From Gammaproteobacteria bacterium UBA7449 (GTDB lineage Bacteria > Pseudomonadota > Gammaproteobacteria > Pseudomonadales > Pseudohongiellaceae): 57,413 nt of DNA. The notes under the pieces are model-generated. The model did not search any database. It worked only from the letters and a program-made list of their open reading frames with translations, and was not told the origin of the DNA. The stretch spans positions 98,160-155,572 of the forward strand of contig DLPV01000003.1 of NCBI GenBank assembly GCA_002477465.1. The letters are read 5' to 3'. The stretch's first letter is position 1, and the number at the start of each line of letters is the position of its first letter. Below, one piece after another: positions 43,566 to 51,158 of this stretch. Both the position numbers and the translations under genes were made by a program.

Positions 43566-44897
43566 CTAGGCTGCGGACTCCGCCATGAAGGTCTCGATTT
43601 CTTCAACTGTCTTTGGAATACCTTTGCTGAGGATGCGGTAGCCAGCCTTGGTCACCAACACATCGTCTTCGATGCGCACGCCAATCCCGCGCCATTTTTT
43701 CGCGACCTTGGTGTTATCCGGCGCGATATAGATGCCAGGCTCGATGGTGGTCACCATGCCGGGCTCTAGCTCGCGCCAGGTATCATCAATCTTGTAGTCA
43801 CCCACATCATGTACATCCATACCGATCCAGTGACCAACCCGGTGCATGTAAAAATCCTTGTAGGCTTCGCTTTTGATCAGCTGCGCCGGTCGACCTTTGA
43901 GCAGACCAAGTTTCACCAGACCCTGGGTAATGACTTTAACTGAGGCATGATGCGGAGCATCCCATTGTGCGCCTGGCCGGACCGCTTCGATAGCAGCCTC
44001 CTGGGCTTTGAGCACTATTTCATAAATTGCTTTTTGCTCCGGCGTAAACTTACCGGTGGCAGGAAACGTGCGCGTAATATCAGAAGCGTAGTGTTCGTAT
44101 TCGCAACCTGCATCAATAAGTATCAGGTCGCCCTCTTTAACTTCTGCATTATTAGTGTTGTAGTGCAAGATGCAGGCATTGTCGCCTGATGCAACGATTG
44201 AACTATAGGCCGGGGCACGGCTGCCATTGCGGGTGAAGGCGTAAAGCAATTCAGCTTCTAGCTCGTACTCATGAACACCCGGTTTACAGTAGGCCATGGC
44301 ACGGCGATGACCTTCAGCAGAAATTTTCGCAGCCTGCTCCATTAGTTTGATTTCTGCACCGCTCTTAATCAGGCGCAATTCATGGAGGATATGATCCAGG
44401 ACAAGGAACTCCCCCGGAGGATGGGCACCCAGCTTGGCCTTGCTGCGGATGGTCTTCACCCAGTCCATTACTGTGTCATCAAACTGGTCATCTTTCCCCA
44501 TGGCGTAGTAGACGCGATCACGGCCCTCGATCAGGCCAGGCAGAATGTCGTCAATATCCGAGATGGGATAAGCATCATCGACGCTAAGCTCCGTCAGAGC
44601 TGCGTCCGGTCCAAGCAGAATGCCGTCCCATAACTCTTTAAGCTTGTCTTTTTCCTGGCAGAACAGCACCGACTCACCGTGTCTGCGGCCTGGAATTAAT
44701 GCCAGCAGCGCCCGCGGTTCATCCAACCCGGTCAGATAGTAAAAATCGCTGTTCTGGCGATACAGGTATTCCGTATCGGCATTACGAAAGCGGGGCGGTG
44801 CCGCCGGAATCAGAGCAATGCTGTTGGGCTCCATCTGGGCCATCAGCTCTCTGCGTCGGGTTTTTGTTTCTCGATAGGGATGGGACTTTCGGGCCAT
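43566..44897 (-). CDS. pepP: Xaa-Pro aminopeptidase
   Basis: A 443-residue M24B metallopeptidase that removes N-terminal residues preceding proline. The di-metal ligands are visible in the C-terminal pita-bread domain: ILIDAGCEYEHYASDITRTFP (two Asp), HRVGHWIGMDVHDVG (His), TTIEPGIYI (Glu) and RIEDDVLV (Glu). The N-terminal domain (about residues 1-170) is as in E. coli PepP. The ATG has a strong GAGGAGAAC ribosome-binding site. The UPF0149 (ygfB) gene that usually precedes pepP is absent: the next gene upstream is the divergent TIGR02449 gene across a 326-bp promoter region with nothing else recognisable. Confidence 0.95.
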   Translation of the reverse strand: MARKSHPYRETKTRRRELMAQMEPNSIALIPAAPPRFRNADTEYLYRQNSDFYYLTGLDEPRALLALIPGRRHGESVLFCQEKDKLKELWDGILLGPDAALTELSVDDAYPISDIDDILPGLIEGRDRVYYAMGKDDQFDDTVMDWVKTIRSKAKLGAHPPGEFLVLDHILHELRLIKSGAEIKLMEQAAKISAEGHRRAMAYCKPGVHEYELEAELLYAFTRNGSRAPAYSSIVASGDNACILHYNTNNAEVKEGDLILIDAGCEYEHYASDITRTFPATGKFTPEQKAIYEIVLKAQEAAIEAVRPGAQWDAPHHASVKVITQGLVKLGLLKGRPAQLIKSEAYKDFYMHRVGHWIGMDVHDVGDYKIDDTWRELEPGMVTTIEPGIYIAPDNTKVAKKWRGIGVRIEDDVLVTKAGYRILSKGIPKTVEEIETFMAESAA

Positions 44898-45223
44898 GTT
44901 CTCCTCGTGGGGTCTTGTGCTGCGCTAGTTTACGACTGCCTGGTGCACCATCCATCAGGAGTCTCCAGTATTGTGGCCAAGTTTGCGTTTGGCGTTCAAG
45001 GATATAGCTCTGGCCTTCGGGAACCAAGTCCCATTTTTTTAACTCCAATATTGACCCATAAACACCTCGGCTCTATAGTTACCGCATTGTTAATGTAAAT
45101 CCTAAACTAACGTCAGTAGTGCATTGCACTTGCTGAATTTTAGCGCAAATAAATCAGCGAAAGATCTGCCCTGATTGGTCAGGTTCTCTTGCAAAATCAA
45201 CTGACTACGCAACTGACCAAGTT

Positions 45224-45430
45224 ATGAGTGACGAAAGCTTTAATCTCCTGAGTACCAAAGTAGATGATCTGATCGATCTATGCGCAGAAATGAAACGCGA
45301 GAATCAGATGCTCAAAACAGACCAGTCATCCTGGCAAAATGAACGCCAGCAGCTGATGGAAAAGAACCAACTTGCCAAAACCAGGCTGCAATCGGTATTG
45401 GATCGACTGAAGGCAATGGACAATTCCTAG
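45224..45430 (+). CDS. TIGR02449 family coiled-coil protein
   Basis: A 68-residue, nearly all coiled-coil protein (heptad pattern through LSTKVDDLIDLCAEMKRENQML and onward to SVLDRLKAMDNS). It matches the TIGR02449 family, a ZapB-like small protein regularly found just before zapA in Pseudomonas and relatives. It is likely to act with ZapA in cell division, inferred only from position and coiled-coil character. It lies 90 bp upstream of zapA. Confidence 0.88.
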   Translation: MSDESFNLLSTKVDDLIDLCAEMKRENQMLKTDQSSWQNERQQLMEKNQLAKTRLQSVLDRLKAMDNS

Positions 45431-45520
45431 GGGCAATTACTTTGGAGAGCCCCTGGGGATGATCACACCTCTTACTGCAGGCGAAACGCCTGTTCTGGCA
45501 CCAAAATTGAGCGAAAAGCA

Positions 45521-45835
45521 ATGAGTGAGCAAAACACCGCGGTACAGGTCAAAATTCTCGACAAGGAATATCAGGTTAACTGCCCGCCCTCAGATCAGGA
45601 AGCCCTGATCAAGTCAGCCCGTTATCTTGATGAAAACATGCGCAAAATTAAAGGCCGCGGCAATATTCATGGTGCGGAAAAGATTGCGGTTATGGCAGCA
45701 CTGAACATTACCCATGACATGCTGCGCAAGAATCGGATGATTAATGAAAGCCGGCAGGAAACTTCATTACAGGTGAAGTCAATCGAAGAGAAAATCGATC
45801 TGGCACTGGCCTCATCCAGGCAACTGGAAATCTAG
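45521..45835 (+). CDS. zapA: Cell division protein ZapA
   Basis: A 104-residue ZapA that binds and bundles FtsZ at the division ring. The N-terminal globular part (VQVKILDKEYQVNCPPSDQEALIKSARYLDENMRKI region) and the GAEKIAVMAALNITHDML helix are typical, followed by a C-terminal coiled coil. Gene order TIGR02449-zapA-6S RNA-fau is the conserved gammaproteobacterial arrangement and confirms the identity. Confidence 0.94.
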   Translation: MSEQNTAVQVKILDKEYQVNCPPSDQEALIKSARYLDENMRKIKGRGNIHGAEKIAVMAALNITHDMLRKNRMINESRQETSLQVKSIEEKIDLALASSRQLEI

Positions 45836-45988
45836 GCGCTGCTGTGGCGGAATATTCCTACATCAACTCCATGTCGATTGTGACAGCTGGTTTGCGAGAA
45901 TAAGCAGCTGTGTCTCTGTGCCGTTTAGTTAAGCTGACTCCCAGCAATCCGCCAGCGCATGCAGCTTCCCTGCCATGTTCCCGCAGGC

Positions 45989-45994
45989 TATACT
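45989..45994 (+). promoter_or_regulatory. -10 element of the 6S RNA promoter
   Basis: TATACT lies about 7-8 nt before the predicted 6S RNA 5' end. The -35 position (TTCCCT, about 45966) is weak by consensus. The assignment rests on its spacing from the conserved RNA. Confidence 0.5.
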
Positions 45995-46001
45995 TCAACT
46001 A

Positions 46002-46188
46002 AGAGTTCCCTAGAGCATTTGCCAGTCAAAAGTGTTCTTGAGCCGATATTTGTAAATCCGGAGGCAACTCGTTAGATGTTGTTGTGCATGTCCGCACGTC
46101 GGAAAGCCTTATACATCGCGGGAGCCACCACCTGAACCCTTCGGTTCAGGGCAAGTTTGGTAGCGGTGTTCCGGGGGGCTTGGTTCTA
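46002..46188 (+). ncRNA. ssrS: 6S RNA
   Basis: About 187 nt between zapA and fau match E. coli 6S RNA in conserved blocks: TTGAGCCGATATTTG near 46039, GTGCATGTCCGCACGTCGG, AAAGCCTTA, and the hairpin CCTGAACCCTTCGGTTCAGG. The two ends pair (AGAGTT...CCC with GGG...GGTTCT) to close the long stem. 6S RNA mimics an open promoter and holds the sigma-70 RNA polymerase in stationary phase. The ends are estimated from the closing stem and the E. coli alignment, to within several bases. Confidence 0.88.
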
Positions 46189-46216
46189 ATCTTGCTGGTT
46201 CATTTTAGTCTCACAT

Positions 46217-46813
46217 ATGAATAAAGAAGAACGTCATGCCTTACGCAACTCTTTAAGGAACGCGCGAAAAGCACTGAGCAATGCCCAGCAATCAGAAGCC
46301 TCTTCGGAACTAGCGGCATTAGTTGCGGACGAAAATTTTTTCAAGCATGCGAAGAAACTCGCCCTTTATATTGGCGTGGATGGAGAGATCGATCCCCGCC
46401 CTCTTGTTGACTTGGCGCTTAGTGCTGGCAAAGACTGTTTTTTGCCGGTGATCAATCGAGACACGCAAGAGACTCTAAGCTTTGCACCCTTCGATGCAAA
46501 AACTGAGCTGATTGAAAATCAGTGGGGAATCGCAGAACCACCGTTACCGGAAGAAGATATGTCATCGACGGATTTTGATGTGGTGTTTGTACCGCTGGTG
46601 GGTTTCGATGCCAATTGCTTTCGCCTTGGTATGGGCAAAGGCTTTTATGACCGAACGTTCAGTTTCAAGATATTTAATCGGCGGAGTCAACCGCTGCTGG
46701 TTGGATTGGCACACGATTGCCAGTTGACGGAACCATTCCCTACCGAGAGTTGGGACGTACGATTAGATGCGGTGATTACCGCGGAGAAAATATACCGCCC
46801 CGATACTGCATAG
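46217..46813 (+). CDS. fau: 5-formyltetrahydrofolate cyclo-ligase
   Basis: A 198-residue enzyme that converts 5-formyltetrahydrofolate to 5,10-methenyltetrahydrofolate with ATP. Family signatures: the basic start LRNSLRNARKAL, DGEIDPRPLV, KDCFLPVI, and the nucleotide-binding FVPLVGFDANCFRLGMGKGFYDR with the GMGKGFYDR core. It lies 28 bp after the 6S RNA, as in E. coli where the two are cotranscribed. It is known elsewhere to affect persistence, but nothing here shows that. Confidence 0.95.
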   Translation: MNKEERHALRNSLRNARKALSNAQQSEASSELAALVADENFFKHAKKLALYIGVDGEIDPRPLVDLALSAGKDCFLPVINRDTQETLSFAPFDAKTELIENQWGIAEPPLPEEDMSSTDFDVVFVPLVGFDANCFRLGMGKGFYDRTFSFKIFNRRSQPLLVGLAHDCQLTEPFPTESWDVRLDAVITAEKIYRPDTA

Positions 46814-46913
46814 GGCGGTTCACTGAGCACTTCACTACCTATCCCTGGCGTGTCTGTCCCTTCTTTAGCGTAAAAACTGGTTTGGCTTAAAAACTTTTCA
46901 CTTAAACCGTGGC

Positions 46914-47006
46914 TCACATTAGCGCGCTTTGCGCGACACTGCTGGCCAATACACTCATCACAAATACGGTGATGATTACAAATACCATGTCTGGCTTCTT
47001 ACTCAT
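46914..47006 (-). CDS. 30-residue single-helix membrane peptide
   Basis: A short minus-strand ORF with a strong ribosome-binding site (GGAGAG about 7 nt before the ATG). It encodes a basic start MSKKPD, a hydrophobic helix (MVFVIITVFVMSVLASSV) and a short tail AQSALM. The KKPD-then-helix pattern is that of small membrane proteins. Its context is the 475-bp gap between fau and imuA, which holds no other gene. The function is unknown. Confidence 0.45.
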   Translation of the reverse strand: MSKKPDMVFVIITVFVMSVLASSVAQSALM

Positions 47007-47249
47007 CAGTACTCTCCGGTACGGATGCTAAGTAAAGATTTTGTTTTTTTCTTGCTGTTCGTTCTTGTTCTTACTTCCTGTCCCCGCTCGCTTTAGACCA
47101 GCGGTTTCAGCGTACATGAGGCTTAACGGCCCGTTTCAGTGAAGCTTTAGGGTAAATTTTCTCTACAAAACAACTGATTACTGAACTTAGGTAAAAAACT
47201 ACTTAAAGCATGAAAAAGTAGTTGCTTCAAAAAAACACCTGGATTTATA

Positions 47250-47265
47250 CTGTATAAAAATACAG
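47250..47265. promoter_or_regulatory. LexA box of imuA-imuB
   Basis: CTGTATAAAAATACAG matches the LexA/SOS operator CTGT-N8-ACAG with AT-rich spacer, flanked by TA and TA. It lies 24 bp before the imuA ATG (12 bp before the alternative GTG), overlapping the probable promoter. SOS induction of imuAB is the expected consequence. Confidence 0.93.
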
Positions 47266-47288
47266 TAAAAGACGGTGTGGATTTAAAA

Positions 47289-48053
47289 ATGACTAATATC
47301 AGAACTGCCTCCATCAGGCCAGAGCCCAGTATTGGCGCGGCTTTCAGCGAACACGGCATAAATTCAGCAGTAGCGGCAAATAGCGCGGCGAGGGCTGCGC
47401 CCAGGGCGCGGGTAGACCGCCTGCTACACAGTAATCCCAGCCTCTGGCGCGGCTGCGACATGGCCGGCCAGGGCTTTCATGGTCGCAGTACCGGCTACCC
47501 GGAACTGGATGACATTTTGCCCGGGCGGGGTTGGCCACAGAGTGGTCTGGTGGAAATCATCTCTCGTCACTGGGGCATGGGGGAGCTGCAGCTGCTGATT
47601 CCCTTAATGCGTTCAATCGTTGAACAAGGGCAGTGGATCCTGTGGATTGCACCCCCTTATATGCTCTACGCCCCGGCCCTCACTCAAGCCGGTATCGACA
47701 TCCACCAGATCCTGATGGTGAAGCAGGACACCTCCTGCAAGGATGCGCTGTGGAGTATGGAGAAAGCATTACAGACCAAAAACTGCGGCCTGGTACTGGC
47801 CTGGCAGAACTGGTTGCCGGGTAAAGTCCTGCGTCGTTTACAGCTGGCGGCAGAGACTGGCGACACCCTGGGGGTATTGTTCAAACATAATGATAGTAAG
47901 TACTCACCATCACCTTTACGATTGAAAATAAAGGAGCCCACCCCGGAGAATCGACGATTCTCCGCTGCTGAGGTCACTGTCATCAAGGCCCGTGGTAATT
48001 TCCGACCCCTCACGACCCAGCTTGATCTCTACCCCAATCATCTTGCGCCATAA
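47289..48053 (+). CDS. imuA: ImuA, RecA-like SOS mutagenesis protein
   Basis: A 254-residue ImuA (SulA/RecA-like) component of the ImuABC translesion mutasome. The fold region GYPELDDILPGRGWPQSGLVEII resembles the RecA start, but no intact Walker A lysine motif is present. QGQWILWIAPPYMLYAPAL, GLVLAWQNWLPGKVLRRLQLAA and the final QLDLYPNHLAP are family-like. The C-terminus contains QLDLY, close to the QL(S/D)LF beta-clamp-binding pentapeptide. I start at the ATG at 47289; a GTG at 47277 would add four residues. A LexA box precedes it, and imuB follows after 17 bp. Confidence 0.9.
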   Translation: MTNIRTASIRPEPSIGAAFSEHGINSAVAANSAARAAPRARVDRLLHSNPSLWRGCDMAGQGFHGRSTGYPELDDILPGRGWPQSGLVEIISRHWGMGELQLLIPLMRSIVEQGQWILWIAPPYMLYAPALTQAGIDIHQILMVKQDTSCKDALWSMEKALQTKNCGLVLAWQNWLPGKVLRRLQLAAETGDTLGVLFKHNDSKYSPSPLRLKIKEPTPENRRFSAAEVTVIKARGNFRPLTTQLDLYPNHLAP

Positions 48054-48070
48054 GCCGCCGGGAGCCCGCG

Positions 48071-49594
48071 ATGAAGGACCCGGATATCACGGCACAGTTG
48101 CCTCTGCCTGCCACGAAAAAACGCACGGCAGAGGAGGCGGCAAAGGAGGCGGCCAAGATAGTCGCGCTGCCCCTGCCCAACCTCCGGGTAGATGGCGCAA
48201 TTGAAGACAGAGAAGCCAGTGAGACAAGTGGGGACAGCAGCACAAGCGCACCCAACCCCAAACCCCGGAGGCAGAACCTCTGGTATGCGCTGTATTTTCC
48301 GCAGCTGCATGAACTCAGCGATCCCCAGCAGATTCAGGTGCTCAATGAGCTGGCGGGGCTGGTAGAGAGCGTCAGCTCTACCGTGAGCTTCCATCCCCAG
48401 GCACTGATCTGCGAGATACGCAGCAGTCTCAAGTACTTTGGTGGCATCGACAGCATTCATGACAAACTGAAAGCCCTGCTGAGGCCAGCGCTCGAGCAGA
48501 GGCATCTGGAGGATTATTTTCTGTATGCCGCCACACCCACCGTCAGCGGCAGCCTGTTGCTGGCGCGCTCTGGACACAACGCCCTGGTTTATCAAAAGGA
48601 CAATCTGCGTTCCGCCCTCGGACAGCTTTCCACCGATGTGCTGCAATTAGGTAAGGAGCAGAATCGACGCCTGTATAATATGGGCATCAGGAAAATAAGG
48701 GACATCTGGCGCTTACCTGTTGATGGGCTGCACAAACGTTTCGGCAGCGATTTCGTTAATCTGCTGAACAAGGCGCTGGGCATCGCACCGGAACCGATGC
48801 GCAACTATGTGCCACCGCCGGCCTTTGCCACTGCTCATGATTTGCCTTACGAAGTCGAAAACCTGGATCGCCTGTTACCGGTGGTCGATGAGATGCTGCT
48901 GCAGCTCTGCAAATTCCTGCGGCAGCGGGATTTAAGCACCAGCCATTTAGTGCTTTCACTAATTCACGAAAAGCGCAGCCGCACAGAAATCGATATGGGC
49001 TTGCGCCAACCCAGCCGCTGCCGCGACCACCTGCTGCTGCTCATGGAAACGCACTTCACTAATCTCATAATCCCGGCACCGGTGATCGGGCTGAAACTGA
49101 CGGTCAAACAGTTCGACGCCTTCAGCAGTGAAAGCAATGCACTGCTGGTAGAAGACCGCGCCGGTATCAGTGGTGGTGGCGGTATCAGCAACAAGAACCT
49201 CAGCCAGTTTATGGAGCAACTGCACGCGCGTCTCGGCGGCGATTCACTCAAGAGCATTAACACCATCGCCGAGCATTGCCCAGAATACGCGACCCAACAA
49301 CTTAACTACACAGACAGCAAGGCAAACTCCCCAGCCGCCGCAGTGGCCAACAACCCCAGGCCATTCTGGCTATTGGATGAACCGATCCAGCTCGCCCTGC
49401 GCAGCGGCAAACTCTATCACCGAAGGGCTATAACACTCATCAGCGGCCCCGAGCGCATCGAATCCTACTGGTGGTCGGGGCGCGACATACGCCGTGATTA
49501 CTATGTCGCCAGGGAAGAGGGTGGCAGTCGCCTCTGGATATTTCGGGAGCGTAGCGGCCAGCGCCACTGGTACCTGCACGGCTATTTTTCCTGA
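48071..49594 (+). CDS. imuB: ImuB, inactive Y-family polymerase-like mutasome protein
   Basis: A 507-residue Y-family-related scaffold that links the clamp, ImuA and DnaE2 in damage-induced mutagenesis. The Y-family core begins at LWYALYFPQL (about residue 70) and keeps the overall order (LFGGID-like YFGGIDSIHDKL, then RRLYNMGIRKIRDI in the thumb and little-finger part), but the catalytic acid residues of active DinB polymerases (D near the start and the SxDE motif) are replaced, as in known ImuB. The N-terminal tail has QLPLPATKK, a possible clamp motif. The C-terminus ends WYLHGYFS, as in other ImuB. It is cotranscribed with imuA. Confidence 0.93.
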   Translation: MKDPDITAQLPLPATKKRTAEEAAKEAAKIVALPLPNLRVDGAIEDREASETSGDSSTSAPNPKPRRQNLWYALYFPQLHELSDPQQIQVLNELAGLVESVSSTVSFHPQALICEIRSSLKYFGGIDSIHDKLKALLRPALEQRHLEDYFLYAATPTVSGSLLLARSGHNALVYQKDNLRSALGQLSTDVLQLGKEQNRRLYNMGIRKIRDIWRLPVDGLHKRFGSDFVNLLNKALGIAPEPMRNYVPPPAFATAHDLPYEVENLDRLLPVVDEMLLQLCKFLRQRDLSTSHLVLSLIHEKRSRTEIDMGLRQPSRCRDHLLLLMETHFTNLIIPAPVIGLKLTVKQFDAFSSESNALLVEDRAGISGGGGISNKNLSQFMEQLHARLGGDSLKSINTIAEHCPEYATQQLNYTDSKANSPAAAVANNPRPFWLLDEPIQLALRSGKLYHRRAITLISGPERIESYWWSGRDIRRDYYVAREEGGSRLWIFRERSGQRHWYLHGYFS

Positions 49595-49887
49595 TAAAAA
49601 AACGCGATCAAAACCGTTGAGAATTTTCAAAAAATGGGTTCAAGATATATAGAATTACACTGCTTAATAGAAGTCGTAAAAGCAGGGCAAGAGTAAAAAG
49701 CAATAAACGCTCGGCCAAATAACGTTGTAAGTCTGAATCTTTCTGGCAACGCACAAATGGCTAGGTTATATCAATGGTGCACCTGATACAGAATGCATAA
49801 CACCACGGAAACACTCCCATGTCTCCTGGTCCAATGCGCTTGATTTGTACTATAGCCATTCATACTCGCGAGTTCTGAGTTGCCCAA
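49595..49887. other. AT-rich intergenic stretch after imuB
   Basis: Nearly 300 bp without a supportable gene, terminator hairpin or recognisable repeat. It separates the imuAB operon from a decayed reading frame on the minus strand. dnaE2, which normally follows imuB here, is absent from this place. Confidence 0.4.
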
Positions 49888-50139
49888 TTACCCAGCACAG
49901 AAGCTGTATTTTTCTTCGAATGTTGGAGTTTTAGATTGGGAAAATCTTCTAACAAGTTCAGGATACTCCACTGATCATAAAACAAGAGCGAGACCCAAAT
50001 TTATCGACACTTGCTTCGCTTCTGATCGCATAGCATCGGCGCCTTATTTTACCTTAGTGGCGATAAAAACCAGGCTGACCGTAATCAATAGTATCCCAAT
50101 AAATTCTGCAATTTGAACGGCTTGTTCGAGCAAAGTCAT
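49888..50139 (-). pseudogene. Decayed gene for a transmembrane hypothetical protein
   Basis: From an ATG at 50139 the minus strand reads a 31-residue segment with one helix (QIAEFIGILLITVSLVFIA) to a TAA (50044-50046). In the same frame it continues, through that TAA and one later TGA, with protein-like sequence including MRSEAKQVSINLGLA and EYPELVRRFSQSKTPTFEEK. An N-terminal AE-I-G-I-x-V-SL-V helix, a charged stretch and a later (N/Y)PEL-x-R-x-F element are the order seen in a large family of 150-200-residue hypothetical proteins. I read it as that gene broken by two stop codons. No better gene overlaps it. The stretch 50140-50414 shows nothing supportable. Confidence 0.42.
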
Positions 50140-50414
50140 TTCCAAATTCGTCTTTAGAGCATGAGCTGATGCTGACTGGCTGGCGTCAAGAAATTTTTCC
50201 TCCCAAAAAGCCGGGCACGCACCAACATAAGCAGAAGGCCAGGAGATACCTATAGATCATAAACTTCTAGAATACTGAGTCTGAATTCCAGCATGCTGAT
50301 TCAACTATTAATGACTTTTTATCCTGTTTTCAGTCTCACTCGTGAAACTTGAAAGCTTGCAGCTTTCTCCCACTTTGCTAGGCTCTAGACTTAGTCCTTC
50401 CGGGAGAAGCCGTC

Positions 50415-51158
50415 GTGAAAAAAACCAAGAACAAAGCGCCATTCCATTTTCCCCTGGCTGATAAGCTGCCTAGTGACCCCTCCAGACGCGCGCTGTTAAA
50501 GGGCGCCGGTATCGCGGGTGCAGTTGCTGTCGGAGCATCACCCACAGGCGCAGTGCTTGGCGCTGAAAATCAGGCCGAGGATGTTTCGAACCCGCTAGCG
50601 CTGGAGGCACTGGAAACCCTTACGGCTGCTGAAGCAGAAGTACTAGAGGCAATCTGCGATTGTTTGATTCCTTCCGATGAACATGGCCCCGGCGCTAAAG
50701 AAGCCAGGGCTGCTCATTACATAGACAGGTCGCTGGCCAGTCACAACATCGATGCACGCTCTCACTATCTTTGCAGTCTCACCGCGATAAACGAATTCGC
50801 ACAACAGCAGCACGGTGCCGCATTTATTGATCTGCCACGGCAACAACAAGAGAGCCTTATTCAGGCATTGCAGGACGATGAAGTGCCAGGTTGTTCGCCC
50901 GGCTCAAGCAGTTTTTTTGCACTACTTCGCAATCACACGATCGACGGCACCTTCTGCGACCCCTATTACGGTGGTAACAGAGATTTTGTCGGTTGGGATA
51001 TGATTCAGTATCCAGGAATAAAGCTTTCTGCCTCGGAAACAGACGTCCGTCAGGGCGCCGCGTTGGAGCCAAATCACCAGTCGGCCTACGACAATGCCAC
51101 CTACACCAAGATGGCTGCCAACATCGCAGCAAGCAAGGGAGGTGATCAGAATGCCTAG
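50415..51158 (+). CDS. Gluconate 2-dehydrogenase subunit 3 family protein with Tat signal
   Basis: A 247-residue protein with GTG start (GGGAGAAG upstream). The N-terminus is a twin-arginine signal, PSRRALLKGAGIAGAVAVGAS, cleaved near VLGAEN. The rest matches subunit 3 of FAD-linked gluconate/sugar dehydrogenases: LTAAEAEVLEAICDCLIPSDEHGPGAKEARAAHYID region and TFCDPYYGGNRDFVGWDMIQYPG, the latter characteristic. Subunit 3 chaperones or exports the flavoprotein. The GMC oxidoreductase gene overlaps it by 8 bp. A cytochrome c subunit, usual in three-subunit enzymes, is not adjacent. Confidence 0.9.
   Translation: MKKTKNKAPFHFPLADKLPSDPSRRALLKGAGIAGAVAVGASPTGAVLGAENQAEDVSNPLALEALETLTAAEAEVLEAICDCLIPSDEHGPGAKEARAAHYIDRSLASHNIDARSHYLCSLTAINEFAQQQHGAAFIDLPRQQQESLIQALQDDEVPGCSPGSSSFFALLRNHTIDGTFCDPYYGGNRDFVGWDMIQYPGIKLSASETDVRQGAALEPNHQSAYDNATYTKMAANIAASKGGDQNA

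Noticed and set aside
44898..45223. ygfB (UPF0149) gene expected before pepP
   Set aside because: No ORF of the right size or composition is present on either strand in this 326-bp gap; the gene is missing here.
47289..48053. Calling ImuA a RecA or SulA protein
   Set aside because: The RecA-like core is too short and lacks an intact Walker A lysine; the LexA box and the adjoining imuB point to ImuA.
49880..50116. 78-residue plus-strand ORF in the gap after imuB
   Set aside because: It lies antisense to the decayed transmembrane-family frame, begins at a non-ATG codon without a ribosome-binding site, and has no recognisable pattern.
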